Below, in pieces: positions 11,987-44,465 of a stretch of 64,000 bases of DNA. Position 1 is the stretch's first letter; every line of letters starts with the position of its first letter. The DNA lies in assembly GCF_024679095.1 (NCBI RefSeq), contig NC_066553.1, positions 1,682,994 through 1,746,993 on the forward strand, in the 5' to 3' direction. Below the pieces are notes generated by a model, which did no database searches, was not told where the DNA came from, and worked only from the letters and a program-made list of their open reading frames with translations. Position numbers and translations under genes: made by a program. Source of the DNA: Eriocheir sinensis (taxonomy: Eukaryota; Arthropoda; Malacostraca; Decapoda; Varunidae).

Positions 11987-12954
11987 GATCCGCGGCTATG
12001 GTGGTGGTGGTAACGGGGCGGCACTAGTTGGGGGGCGCGGGGGCAACAGCTGGGGCACGGGCAGGCTGTACACGATAACCAGTGTGGGCAATACTGTTTC
12101 ATGATGTAGTCCTACATGCTGACGACAAGGCACTATGTATTTCTATAACTATACGCATAGCTCACAGTATTTCCTTACGCTGTGTACTACTCATAAGAAT
12201 ATGCCGCACAATATATATCCTTGTGCCCTGTCGCAATGACTAATCCACAAGGCACAAGTTGCCATTCCCTTTGCCCCTGTGTTGGCGGTGGCTGGCAGGC
12301 GTCGACGTGCGGTCCGCGGTGCACCGAGCGCTGAGCCTGTGACGGAGCAGCTTAGATGACACTCACACAAACCCGACTAACTGGATGGATTTCTCGCACT
12401 GGTTTGCGGGGAGTCCTGCAGCAGTGGCTCGTATGAATAGCACGCGATGACGGCTGCTGACCAAACGAGATAACTATGTATATGTGTATAACACCATATT
12501 ATTCACGGCTCTGCTTGTCACTAATAGTCTGGGTGATTCAGTACCAATGGAAGTTGATGTGAAATTATTATGCTTCAGGTGACGTTGGCCTCCTCGTGAA
12601 ACATGACCCACGCAACCCTCACCCGCTAACTCCCCACCTCTGGGAACGAACATCAAGACTCCCCCCTCACATAGGCCCTCCATAAGCCGCTCCGGCCCCC
12701 CACCCGACTCCTTTCTCCCTCCCTCACTCCTAAACGTTGCTACCTGTAAACAGACACTATAATCTCGCTGCCTGGCCCTCACTTCCTCACTCAAACACCC
12801 TCTTCTCCACCCTAGTCTTTCGCCCTTCACCCACGCATGCTCTCTCGCCCTTAACCCACTCCCCTCCTCTCCCTCCGTTACCCCCCCCCCCCCAGTTATA
12901 AAGCCTTTGCATGAATTACCCCGCTTTATTGGTGGCATTCCTGCAGGGGGCGTA

Positions 12955-13100
12955 TACTAGCTATCAAACTAACGATATGCCTACCTATAGAGTAACCTAC
13001 CTAACTAACTTTTATTAATTAACCATCTAACAATCTAACTAACTATAACTATTTGACTAGCTATTAAACTAACCATTCAACAACCTAATTAAGTAAGTAT
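12955..13100. repeat. degenerate TAAC/CTAA repeat
   Basis: Repeated ctaacta, taacca and aactaac words without a strict period. A second tract of the same type lies at about 20630-20870 in intron 3 of the transporter gene. Confidence 0.7.
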
Positions 13101-13246
13101 ACTCGCCTGGAAGAAGATGAAACAGTGGAATATTAAGTACTAGAATGTGAGAAGTATAGCCCAACAGAGATACTATAAATATATAAGTAATTCTGACTGA
13201 GATGGGATGTGAAATGTATGTGGTGGTTCACAAATAAGGAAGATAA

Positions 13247-13289
<43 letters not shown>

Positions 13290-13436
13290 TGGGTGACGGG
13301 AAGGAGGGTGAGTGGGGGCTGGATGAGGGCACATCAACTCTTTGACGGCATCACCAGCGCCAAGTCATGATTCCTAGCAAAGGCAAAGCAAAGGATGTTG
13401 AAACTTGCGCAAGCAGAAGCAACATGTCCGGTCCTG

Positions 13437-13437
<1 letters not shown>

Positions 13438-13511
<74 letters not shown>

Positions 13512-13533
13512 CACTACTACAACTACTACAACA

Positions 13534-13575
<42 letters not shown>

Positions 13576-13617
13576 GCAACTACTACTACTACTACCACTA
13601 CTACAACTACTACAACA

Positions 13618-13649
<32 letters not shown>

Positions 13650-13650
13650 G
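13438..13650. repeat. (ACT)n trinucleotide array
   Basis: About 210 bp of ACT with occasional ccact and acaact variants that themselves recur as a higher-order block (about 13505-13535 and 13590-13620). The long Leu, Tyr, Thr or Val readings through it are artefacts of the repeat. Confidence 0.97.
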
Positions 13651-13836
13651 ATTTCTACTGCAGTAACTAATGCTTTCAAATATTAGGACAGTGCTTGCAA
13701 TATCTCGATCATGCCTTTAATAATAGCTACCGAGAATGCTTATTTGACTTACGTGGTTTGGCGTTTGCTTGTAGTATATATAATATGTAATGTATAAATA
13801 GTGATGTAATATATAGTAGACCGTGCTTTATTTCTA

Positions 13837-14160
13837 TTAGCCCGTCCGCTGCCATTGGCACGGATATCGCCTTCACTGGTAGCCTGGTAACATATACTCC
13901 CAGGTCTTCCTCTGCCTCTGTGGTGGATAGTGGAGTGTTTTCCATGCGGTATTGGTATGCTGGATATCCCTTCACTGGTAGCCTGGTAACATATATTCCC
14001 AGGCCTTTCTCTGCCTCTGTGGTGGATAGTGGAGTGTTTCCCATGTGGTTTTGGTGCAGGATTTTACATTTTTCTTCATTGAATTGTAGCAGCCACTTTT
14101 TGCCCCATTCCTGTAGCTTGGTAGTGTCTTCTTGTAGGATATCCGCAGTCAAGGAGTTAA
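13837..14160. mobile_element. TTAA-ended repeat carrying a reverse transcriptase fragment, copy 1
   Basis: Starts ttagcccgtccgctgc and ends gcagtcaaggagttaa. The minus strand encodes reverse-transcriptase-like text (LQEDTTKLQEWGKKW, then LQFNEEKCKILH). A block of about 95 bp inside is duplicated in tandem (about 13871-13967 and 13971-14045). The same boundaries recur at 28332-28579. Confidence 0.75.
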
Positions 14161-14874
14161 CAACAAAGTAGAAACAATGGGTGATTCTTCTTCTCTTATT
14201 CATATTATTAAAACAAGTCAACCTTCTTTTTTTTCACCTATAAGCTTTTAACATTCCTTTGCATTACTACCAACCTTGTACACACCTGCTTCATAACGTT
14301 GCAACGGTTGTATGTAAGGGAAACGTTGCGCGCGTGTTATAATTATCATTCCTCTCTTGGGTTCCCTCACAGACGAGTCACATGGCGTAATCCGGCCCAA
14401 TCTCAAACATGTCCGGGCTTAACACTAACTTCATTTGATAAGGGTTTCGTAGAAGTTGTGGGTGTTACCTTGAGTAGCTTTATGAAGAACCTAGTGATAG
14501 TTGATAAGGCTTTTGCACCACGAATGAGAAATATGTAATACTCATGCGAACTCGACTAATCTTTGTGGCCTTTGAAAATATCTGTTGTGAGAGTAGATAT
14601 TTTTTTAAAGTCGATAACAACAATAACTATTTCAATTCAATTCAAATATAGCGTCTGAGAATACGGTCCTCAACTTAATTCAGTCTATATATAAAAAAAA
14701 TAACTCGCACGTATTTACAAGGATGAGGAAAACAACCAATTAGATTCAAGATATAATACGAGACACGAGCTGGCGTCTTTCTTTTTTATTGTTATTGATT
14801 CAGTATATATCAGTTAACGAGAATTAGAAAGCATAACACTATACCACCAGAAACAATTAATGGGATAGTGTTTG

Positions 14875-14908
<34 letters not shown>

Positions 14909-15040
14909 ACGTGCGGCGGGCATGCGTATACCGTTGCACCACACAAGCGAAATGATGCTGGGATACAGGGTAGGTATGAGAGAAGTGAGAGAGGGGAGGG
15001 AAGGAGGGAGAGAGAGCGAGAATGAAGGGATATAATGTAG

Positions 15041-15080
<40 letters not shown>

Positions 15081-15466
15081 GGCTCGTAATTTTGCCAGAT
15101 TTTTTTTTTAGGGCGTCTAGCGGGCATCATAGGTTCAAGAGTAGGAGGTGGGGAGGCTGGCGAGCGAAGCGAGCATGCAGGAGAGGGAATTTTCAGCCCA
15201 AAAAGACAACACTTTGGGGGAACTAGAAAACACTTTTTTGGGGAACTATAGGCCCCCTAGTCCCCCCCTAACCCCCCCTCCAGATATTACGACCCTGTGT
15301 AGGGGGAGAGAAAAAAAAAAGTAAGGGTGGAAGATGAGGGAAGGGGGAAGGGAGGGAGAGAGAGGAAAAAATAAGAATGAAAGGCGTGAGGGAAGGAACG
15401 TTCAAATTACCATGAAAAAAATATTAAAAAAGAACATCCCGGGAAAGTTCCAAGAAGCTATTGAAA

Positions 15467-15470
<4 letters not shown>
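14161..15470. other. intergenic stretch with short simple repeats
   Basis: Contains a GT array (14877-14907) and a CT array (15041-15078). Otherwise it holds AT-rich, G-rich and C-rich sequence without recognisable coding or RNA features. Confidence 0.5.
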
Positions 15471-15503
<33 letters not shown>

Positions 15504-15540
15504 TCCTTTCCCTAGTAATTCACTCAACTGCTGATGTGCT

Positions 15541-15587
<47 letters not shown>

Positions 15588-15684
15588 GCAAGGTGGTGCA
15601 ACGGAGGCAAGGTCAGGGCGAGGGGGAGGGGCAAGAACTGAAGATGCGGCCTCCTCCCCACGACGCACGCACGCTGGCACACGC

Positions 15685-15736
<52 letters not shown>

Positions 15737-15773
15737 TCCTTTCCCTAGTAATTCACTCAACTGCTGATGTGCT

Positions 15774-15832
<59 letters not shown>

Positions 15833-15934
15833 GCGTGTGCCAGCGTGCGTGCGTCGTGGGGAGGAGGCCGCATCTTCAGTTCTTGCCCCTCCCCCTCGCC
15901 CTGACCTTGCCTCCGTTGCACCACCTTGCTCACG
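15471..15934. repeat. inverted and direct duplication complex built on GA/CT arrays
   Basis: Order: (GA)n, a 42-bp spacer starting atgtcctttccc (15501), (CT)n 15545-15583, arm 15584-15690, (GA)n 15687-15733, the same 42-bp spacer again (15734-15775), (CT)n 15776-15829, then the reverse complement of the arm (about 15829-15933). The two arms of about 105 bp are near-perfect inverted copies, and the flanking GA and CT arrays also pair, so the block could form a very long hairpin. Confidence 0.92.
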
Positions 15935-16058
15935 CCGGCACGGGAAGGCCGCGATAAGAGGGAGGCTGGCGGCGGGGACAGGTTAGTGCATCACCTAGTG
16001 TGGCCGCGTGCAGACCACGCCCCCACAGTGAAGTGTGCAAGGGTGGGTGTTACGAGGA

Positions 16059-16241
<183 letters not shown>

Positions 16242-17109
16242 ACAATATATAACCACAGACGATGTCAGAGTGGAGACGGTAAGCACTTTCGTGTATTACA
16301 TTTTCAGATAAAAATGTTAGATATTGTTCTCACGTTGAAGTGTAGCTCCTACACACACACTGGTGGAGGAGGAGGTTCGAGCTCCGTCAGGCCGATATGG
16401 GGTGTGTGGTGTGTGAAGGTCCCGGCAGTAACTAGAGATCGACTATAATGAGCTTATACTCTAATCGGGAGGGTACTTGTATGCTGGCGATGACGAGTCT
16501 AACTCGTGAGCAGGACGAGAGAGAGAGAGAGAGAGACTATCGGACCCACATGTGTTAGCACCTGCCAGTCAGCTGCACCAAATTACCTTGACCTTCGTCT
16601 GTACACAATCCTGGCTAACTGCCGTAGATAGGTCTTGACCCAGCCTCTCTATATTTTAATCAATATATAGATATAACAACAAAGAAACAATCGGATAAGA
16701 TCGAAAGATAAAAGATAAGAAGGTTACATGCCTGTGTGCCTGACAAAAAAAAATCTTTGTTGCTGTTTTTGTTATTATTTTCATTGTCATAGCCGACACA
16801 CATGGCCGCTGACCAGAAATAGTGAATGAAATAGATTATCAATTACATCAGCAGTTATTTACGTTATACGATCCGGGGAGTCAACATTCACTGAGGCAAG
16901 TCTAACCTCTTCTAACATCTTTCACTGTCTTCTCTGCAACCTCAAATATGAAAATACACCTTTGCCTAATGTTCACGCAACGAAGGCGAGATCTACCTCT
17001 TCTCTTGATTTCATTTCTCTATACTGTATTCTTAATTTTCTTATCATCTATTCCTATACTCCTCGCTTCCAATTTGCTATTAGTATATCCCTATTTACGA
17101 ATCCTTACA

Positions 17110-17125
17110 GCTACTACTGCTACTT

Positions 17126-17165
<40 letters not shown>

Positions 17166-17303
17166 TACAAACTTCATCATCACCACCACTACCATCATGA
17201 CCAATGAATAACAATAAGGCATTTATTTTATAATTTGAATTGATTATTGAGATTTAACACATCATAATTATTAATACATCATAAAGTTTGAATATTTACC
17301 ATC

Positions 17304-17357
<54 letters not shown>
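17110..17357. repeat. (ACT)n and (CA)n arrays
   Basis: A CTACTT/ACT array covers about 17110-17166 and a pure CA array covers 17311-17357, with AT-rich sequence between them. Confidence 0.93.
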
Positions 17358-17363
<6 letters not shown>

Positions 17364-17395
17364 CATTCAGAAGTATAACAACATGGAACGGACTT

Positions 17396-17545
17396 GACGA
17401 GGAGACTGTACGTGTGTGCAAAAACGATTCATGAATTTAAAGCCAAACTGGACAATAAGCTTAATGGAGACGGGACAGCACGAGCCTATATATAGTACGG
17501 CGCTTTTCCTGTATTTCACAACTAAACAGATACACACACGTGACT
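17396..17545 (+). mobile_element. non-LTR retrotransposon 3' tail (CR1-like)
   Basis: Reads as the end of a reverse transcriptase ORF (HEFKAKLDNKLNGDGTARAY, stop), followed by the short 3' tail 'cttttcctgtatttcacaac' and an AC run. The same tail occurs at 22157, 29485, 29613, 43510 and 56322. Sequence decay is evident. Confidence 0.65.
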
Positions 17546-17699
17546 ATCCCTCGGCTGGTCAGGAAAACAAAGCAGATTCAAGCATGGGGATTGTGTGCTA
17601 GTCAGATAACAAGACACTCCTGCAGGGCCGAGGGTGGGCAGGATTCACACCTCGCATTGCCTCTCACTCTTAGGGCATCGTGTCGGCGCAATCATTAGT

Positions 17700-17860
17700 C
17701 AGTTGTTATTCATCCCCTAGAGTTCCCGCCCCTTCGTAGCTTATATAAGGCATCACCTTGTCATGATACCTCGGCTCATTCGATCACCACGGCCTCGGAG
17801 TTCCCGTGCTCTGGGTGCGACATTTAGGGTTTGATATTAAGTCCTGGGATGTTTCGTAGC
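17700..17860 (+). promoter_or_regulatory. candidate TATA promoter upstream of the ABCC transporter gene
   Basis: A GC-rich cccgcccc box (about 17727) is followed by ttatataagg (17742-17751). About 30 bp further on lies an initiator-like ctcattcg (17772-17779). This TATA-to-start spacing is canonical. It is about 980 bp upstream of the transporter ATG, with two CCGG-poor intergenic repeats between, so its use by that gene is only an inference. Confidence 0.3.
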
Positions 17861-18047
17861 GAGGTTGGTCACTTGAAACTAATGGCTTAAAGTGTTTTTG
17901 GTTATTTGATTATAATATTCAGTTCACCTTCCTACTTATAACCCTGATATTAGGAATACAACTGTACGTGACTGATAATCTCACGCAAGAGGCTGTGGTG
18001 TTAGTATTTCCATGGGTAGCTTTAAGAGCCTAGAGATAGTTTGACAT

Positions 18048-18293
18048 TTAACCCGGGAGCAGCGACGGGCCAAATTTGCGGCTTTACCGTGTACCAGCGA
18101 TGGGCCAAATTTCTGCCATGATAATTATAAACCTCCCAAAATAGATGATGCATAAACTGATCACATATGCGTTGATATATATTATGAAATGGTTTGCGTG
18201 AGTGATGATTCTTTCTCATTATTTTACTTAGAGGGGCCTTTAACCTAACCTAACCTAACCTAAGTAACATGACCCCCGCAGCTACCGGGTTTA
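18048..18293 (+). mobile_element. TTAA-CCC MITE, copy c, with internal telomere-like repeat
   Basis: Begins ttaacccgggagcagcg and ends gctaccgggttta, so the final TTAA is mutated. Inside the right half, where other copies read 'ccattaagaaacatgatc', this one carries four tandem CCTAA units (18244-18263). Confidence 0.85.
18244..18263. repeat. (CCTAA)4 telomere-like array
   Basis: Four perfect copies of CCTAA, the complement of the arthropod telomere repeat TTAGG, inside MITE copy c. Confidence 0.85.
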
Positions 18294-18758
18294 GGTTGGT
18301 ATTCTTAGACAGTTTCGCCTCTCACATTAACTACTTCCAAAAGCCAAAACGGAGATCAGTCGGGTTCTAATGAGTTTTTTTGTAGGTTCATGCCACAGAG
18401 GAAGGGTCAGACTACCAATAGGGTCAATAAACTACCCTGGAAATGCCCGAAACTCCTACGAAGGCCTTGTCAAATATGTGTGCTGGGGCGCCGGAGTGTT
18501 TAAAAATACGGCCCTTGACCTCTGCACCATGAACGCAGAAAACACTCATGAGAACCCGACTATATCTCCGTTATGGCCTGTGGAAAGAGTTGCAGTGAGA
18601 GCCGAAAGCGTCTGAGCATACAGAGCTCGAGGGTTAATGATTCCGTTCGTGTCCTGAGAAAATGTATTGATTAAGCGACAACATTTCAGAGTGAGGCGTC
18701 TCGTTCCTGCCTCGTCCAGCTGCGGCAGCCAGACACTCGTTGCCCGAGCCAGCCAGCC

Positions 18759-39276
<20,518 letters not shown>

Positions 39277-39734
39277 CTCAGACATGATTGCCCTGACACA
39301 TCAGTACTTCATGTGTCAGCCAACAGATGGTGACATCTGTGGCTGAAAATGAGACAGCCCAATTAATGTAAAACATTTTTCATTTTAACATTCATAAAAA
39401 TAACCTAGGCAGAGGCATCATCATTATCATCCACATCATCCTCATCCTCATGTAAAAGCTATGTTTGCTGAGGTTTAGTTGACAATGTTATGTAATTTAA
39501 AAGCTGTATTTTTGAACGATGCATCTGAATGCTTCCTTACCTTTTTAATACAGAAAGCCACCATAGTGGAAAAGCATTTTATATGTCATTTTATATGTAA
39601 ACATAATGTGTGACAATAAACAGAATTTGCAACAATTTTTTTATTACAATGTCCAACAGATCTACATCAATTGTTAGGTACGTAGTGTGTGCAGGTTTGA
39701 GTAGAGAGTGAACTTGAGCCTCACTGCAGCTGCC
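39277..39734. other. overlapping 3' ends of the ABCC gene and the zinc-finger array
   Basis: Untranslated sequence. The transporter's AATAAA is at 39615-39620 on the plus strand. An AATAAA for the minus-strand terminal exon lies at 39640-39645 (plus strand tttatt). With cleavage 10-30 bases beyond each signal, the two transcripts would overlap tail to tail. Confidence 0.65.
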
Positions 39735-40097
39735 TTAATTAAGGTTTCTATTGGCATGCATTCGCATATGGCCCTTCAGGACCTCCTTGCGGGAGGAGCG
39801 GTAGGAACACAGGGGGCAAGCGAAAGGCTTCTCACCAGTGTGGATTCGAATGTGCTTGACGAGATCACCTTTCTGAGAACAGCGAAAGCTACAGTGGGGG
39901 CAGGGGTAGGGTCGCTCTCCTGTGTGTGTTCTCCCATGACGTATAAAATTGCCCTTGAGAGTGGTTTTGTAAGGGCAATAAGGACACTGGTGCACCTTGA
40001 CAGCTTGGGGGCTGCCCCCACGAGGGCGACCGCGCCACACTCCCCGGGAAAAGGACGGCACAGCGCGATGTTGACCTTCCCCGCCACCAGCGGTTAG
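39735..40097 (-). CDS. zinc-finger terminal exon A (three C2H2 fingers)
   Basis: The exon opens after an acceptor (tcctgacag before 40097) and ends at TAA 39737-39735, giving 120 residues in phase 0. Residues 22-28 (RGRPRGG) look like an AT-hook. Three C2H2 fingers follow at about 38-58, 66-86 and 94-114, joined by THTGERP and IHTGEKP linkers, so it should bind DNA in a sequence-specific way. It is the most 3' member of the array on the minus strand, with AATAAA at 39645-39640. No start codon or promoter is evident, which fits a spliced alternative 3' exon. The shared 5' exons, probably with a BTB domain as in Lola/Broad-type genes, are not in the window. Confidence 0.85.
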   Translation of the reverse strand, partial: LTAGGGEGQHRAVPSFSRGVWRGRPRGGSPQAVKVHQCPYCPYKTTLKGNFIRHGRTHTGERPYPCPHCSFRCSQKGDLVKHIRIHTGEKPFACPLCSYRSSRKEVLKGHMRMHANRNLN

Positions 40098-41876
40098 CTG
40101 TCAGGAGGAAAACATCCATGAAACAAAGCCAGTGGTGCAGGAAGCAGAGGCCGTGGCCCTCCACTTGTCAAAGGGAAAGGGCCAACATATCTTTTGGCCC
40201 CATCACTTTTTACTTAAACAAAAACAAAATAATGTATTTTCAAAATTATTTAATGTTATAAAGATAAATACACATGCTAACACCTGTTTGATCCAAGGAG
40301 AAACCATTTAAAGATGTCACAATGAATGGGACACCTTTTGTGAAAATAGGGTAAACTAATGCCTCAACAATTTGTACTATTATTTATCATGACTGCTCGT
40401 AGAATTTCTGAATTTCCTATTGTAGCCAATATGTGTCCGTGGAACAGATGCCTTTCCAAGTCTCCAGATTCTGCTGCCAGATAGAAGTGCTCATGTCATC
40501 AGCTGCAGCTACTTCAAATACTGCTAAGTGATTGATTAACTATCAATGGTTAACATATGAATCAAATACATTGATTTTTTGTTATTTTTGTTAACATGTA
40601 GCCTAAAATCATGTCATGGCCTCTCTAGCTCTGGCCCCACTTCTTTTCCTGTACTCTCTATGCAACTAAAAACATGAGGGTGGTGACCGCCTGAGAGCTT
40701 TCAATATTCTAGACAACACAAGCTTCAGTAAAACAAATGTGGGTTTCATCACATCCTCTCAAAGTTAAAATAAAATTTGCCTTTCCTCTTCCCTCAGCTT
40801 TCAACTGGGACGTCATTCATTGAATGTTGAACCAACGGGGACTCCTGACATTTTCAAAGTAAGGATTTGACTGAAAACAGTCGGTTACTGCTGCATGCAG
40901 TTTAGTAGTTTATCATAAGTATTATTCTCAATAAAATTGTAGTAATCAATCCTTTTCATAGTTGAATAAACCCAAAGAGGACCCGGGTCCAAGCCTAGAT
41001 AATGAAGAACATTAGTCATAACAAATGACTGCGAAGGTGTGATACAATGGACCAGACGTCCATCACATGGACAGGCATGACCAGCCGGGACTAGACACGT
41101 GTGACCTCACCCTAGGAATAATTAGACTTTCTCTCTCCATACTTTCTTTTATTGTACTGTGGGAGCATAGGAGGTTGTTTGGGCCACACACAAAGTGGCT
41201 CGTGGAGTACTCATTTTGTTTACCTTTCGATGAACATAAATAACTATTGTGTACATACTTCCCAAGAGCTCTGAGCAGAATATATTCAAATGTGTTCGAT
41301 ATTTTGTATTTTCTCCCACCACCAGATGATAAACAAAATTCCCACTCAGAAAAAGGGAAAAGTTTGAAATACATAGAATAAAAAATGAAAAATCCTAAAT
41401 ATTCAAGCCATTAATAATTATTCTGATACAGGATGTCTGAAGAAACCATGGCTCCCTACACGTAAAAACTGGCTGCGTGCAATGATAAAAATGATACAAG
41501 TCTACACACTCATACATAACATGATTCAGGTTCATCTGAACGGCAAGACATTCTGAAAAGAAACTTGTTACATATTCATGTCTAAACCAGAGTTTTGGAG
41601 TACACAGCTGAGTGGTTGGCGTCAAACAAAGAATGAAACACTCAAAGTAATAAAGTCCGTCACACAAAATGTCTGGTGTCCTCAAGAAGCCCAGAAAACA
41701 GTAAAGAAATGGCTGCATGCACCAGAGCATCACAGGTGGGTGGACGGCTCCCCTCTGGGTCAGATCAGTTTTCTGAGGCGGTGGAAGGAGTAGGCTGGCG
41801 GTCACGGCTGTGCTCCACCTGACAAACAGCGAGTGTTCACTTGGGTGAAATTCACAGGGAATGAGCTCATTTTACC
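40098..41876. other. intron between zinc-finger exons A and B
   Basis: AT-rich sequence. I see no coding exon, RNA gene or named repeat. Open readings at 41063-41805 lack zinc-finger or other known motifs. Confidence 0.5.
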
Positions 41877-42188
41877 TTATCTGTTATGCATTACTAAATG
41901 GGCCATCAGAGAACTCTTCTTGGTGGTGCGAAAGGAGCAAAACGAGCATGCGTACGGCTTCTCCCCAGTGTGGGTGCGCACGTGCTTCCTCAAATTTTCC
42001 ATTTGAGTTGCTCTGAAGGGGCAGTGGGGGCATGCAAAAGGCTTTTCCCCAGTGTGAATGCGAGCGTGTTTCTTAAAGTTGGAGATGATGGGAGTCTGGT
42101 AAGGGCAGAAGGTACACTGGTGAGTCTTGGAGGGAGTCTTGCCAGAGTTTGCCACAATCCTCCACTGGCCCTCTGCCTCTGGCCTCAC
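41877..42188 (-). CDS. zinc-finger terminal exon B (three C2H2 fingers)
   Basis: Acceptor cccctacag before 42188; the exon starts GTG AGG (V-R) in phase 0 and stops at 41877, giving 103 residues. After a polar lead ([10 protein letters not shown]), three fingers lie at about 25-45, 53-73 and 81-101 with canonical HTGEKPFAC and HTGEKPYAC linkers. The acceptor and the V-R/V-K first residues match exons D and I, supporting a shared upstream exon. Confidence 0.87.
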   Translation of the reverse strand: MRPEAEGQWRIVANSGKTPSKTHQCTFCPYQTPIISNFKKHARIHTGEKPFACPHCPFRATQMENLRKHVRTHTGEKPYACSFCSFRTTKKSSLMAHLVMHNR

Positions 42189-43432
42189 CTGTAGGGGAGG
42201 TGCACCTTAGTAACCAGTCACAGGCATTGCTGCTGCTACACCTAAGGGCACTTCTTTAACTCAGTCAGCTATGATATGTTAAAATATGATGCAATAAATA
42301 TGTCAACTCATAATGACAAGAATAATTTCAGCAGGAAATAGATAAATAAATAAGTTGTGGTGATGTGAATGATCTAAGCTGAGTCATGGCATTCCATGTC
42401 ACTGTACTGTGTGTACTCACATTGCTTACTCTGAACTGAGTGAAACGATACATACAAAGGAGACTTTCCCATGTATCAGCCATGAATGGTCTTTAATTGG
42501 AAACTTACTGCTGATAACACATGCAGTTCTTATTACCACCAATCAATGTTATTCAAGGTGAGCAGATGTTTTACAAACTGTGTAAGTAAGCTACCATCCA
42601 TCATTAGGAAGTCAAGCTAATAATTAACATATATATGCAAGAACTTTTTTTCTACTGCTTCCTGGTGCCTATAAAATTATCTAAAGGATGTGGCTCAACA
42701 CTTTCCTCTTGGTAGTGTATCTGTGCTAGCATGCATCAGTGAGAGCAATTGATACACAAATGACTTCTTATGCATGTAGAATACATATAAACACATCGTC
42801 ACAGCCCTTGTTGGTGACAGACTTACAACAGTGACGTGAGGCTGACCATAACTCCTCAGAGTGTACACACACATGACCAGTGGACAGGCCAAGCCCTGGC
42901 AGTCCACAGAAAACTTGTGGCTTCCCTCTTCACGGTGAGGCTCAGAACACCTCCCGTTCCTCTGCCGCTTCCTGCCCAGCTCCTTGACATTTGTATTGCT
43001 TGTTCCCACCTTCAGATGACATTTTCTGTTTTTATAAGTAGTAGAACTACTCAAATATAGAACTCTTGAAAACTAGTAATTTAGATGTTTTCCATTTTAC
43101 CAAAAAGTGTAACGTATCTTTGCCACATAACTTACTCAAGTATCTGGTAACTTTGCACGCTGCAGAATTTTTTTTTACCATGAATAATATTCCATTAATC
43201 TACTGAGAGGCATCCTCTTCACACCCACTGACTTTTCTCATATCTCAACAGCCTTAGACTCTTTTCATGTGTAAAAAAGTTCAACTGAAAAAATGTCACA
43301 AGCCAGAAAGCTGGCAAAGTTTTCTGATTTTGAAGTACTGTTGCTTATTGCCTCACTCGTGAATCATCAGCACACCAAGTGTAGAAAACAAATAATGTTA
43401 GATGTTTGGTGAATGTTACTTTTTTCTCTCCT

Positions 43433-43485
<53 letters not shown>

Positions 43486-44465
43486 TTAATAATAATAATA
43501 ATAATTTGGAAAATTAAAAATATGGGTGGAGTGGGTGATGGACTGACTAAGTGGAAAAGTTGAGGGCTCCACGTGTAAGAGAGATGTGAAAAAGTTTAGC
43601 TTCCCAAACAGAAGCACTGAGCTATGGAACAGACTGGAGGAGGAGGTGGTCTGTGCAAGAAACATTCATGATTTTAAGGAAAAGTTGGATGAGAGTGGAT
43701 ATGGAGACTGGACAGTGAGAGCATAGCTCTTTTCCCGTATGTCACAACTAGGTAAATACACAAACATATTTCACAAAGATGATTTCAGTTCTAAGCCGTT
43801 ACTGTGCATTGTACAAAACTACTCGATGCCACTGGTAATGTGACTATGAGAGGAAGTTATCAATGTAATGCAGTTTGAGTTACAATGAAGCACAGCACAG
43901 AAGCACAAAGTTTTAATGTGTATTCAGCCTCCAGGCATGGGACAGGGATGTATGGTGAATATATTACCTCAAATTACCCATACATAACAATTTCTCCTTA
44001 ACACCATCCCCACTGATGCCATGGAGGACCTGCAGAGATGGCTGAAGCTAATTACAAGTGAAAGTGCTCTCTCTTAACCATTCCTCTGACCTCCAGTCCT
44101 TGATCTGCCTAGTATTGCATCTTTTTATAACTTTCTTTTCCTTTTTTCACTTCCCACTCCTTCCAAAATCCCTTCTGAAGATGAACATGACTTCCCTTCT
44201 CTTTCAGTAACTTTGTCATTCGAAATTCATGACTTAGCACCAATACATGGTCCTTGCTCCCAGGAACTAAAATATATTACAACATATGTACATAAACAAA
44301 GATAATTAAATAGTTTCATAAAACTCAATAGACTTTATATGAATGTTTAAACTTGCAGAAGAAGCTACAAAATATAAACATGAATGCAGCCACAGAAATA
44401 TCTTACATGATGCAGGCAAATGAACCGCACCACCAAAAAGAAACGCTAGTGGAGAGGACCACTCT
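42189..44465. other. intron between zinc-finger exons B and C
   Basis: Contains a CA array (43437-43484) and a retrotransposon tail (43510-43760). A GC-richer open stretch on the minus strand (about 43010-42830) has splice-like ends but no known motif, so it is not called as an exon. Confidence 0.5.
43510..43760 (+). mobile_element. non-LTR retrotransposon 3' end
   Basis: Plus-strand text reads KKFSFPNRSTELWNRLEEEV, then NIHDFKEKLDESGYGD and a stop, followed by cttttcccgtatgtcacaac and taggtaaatac. This is the longest of the tails of this family in the window and links the short tails to a reverse transcriptase ORF end. Confidence 0.78.

Larger units (their letters stand above)
11987..13830. 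other. upstream region of the Beat-like gene with simple repeats
   Basis: It holds the presumed 5' untranslated region and promoter of the Beat-like gene (no clear TATA or initiator recognised), a degenerate CTAA/TAAC array (about 12955-13100), a GA array (13252-13287) and a long ACT array (13438-13650). The open minus-strand reading 12474-12938 has no coding character that I can recognise. Confidence 0.5.

Noticed and set aside
12474..12938. 154-codon open reading on the minus strand upstream of the Beat-like gene
   Set aside because: Low-complexity Gly/Glu/Arg text, no domain, no splice context; it is the complement of a C-rich, T-rich stretch.
13367..13686. Long Leu, Tyr, Thr and Val homopolymer readings
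   Set aside because: All are frames of the ACT trinucleotide array.
42830..43054. Possible extra exon on the minus strand between cassettes B and C
   Set aside because: GC-richer and open, with a weak AAG acceptor and a TT/gtaagt donor, but no zinc finger or other known motif; left uncalled.
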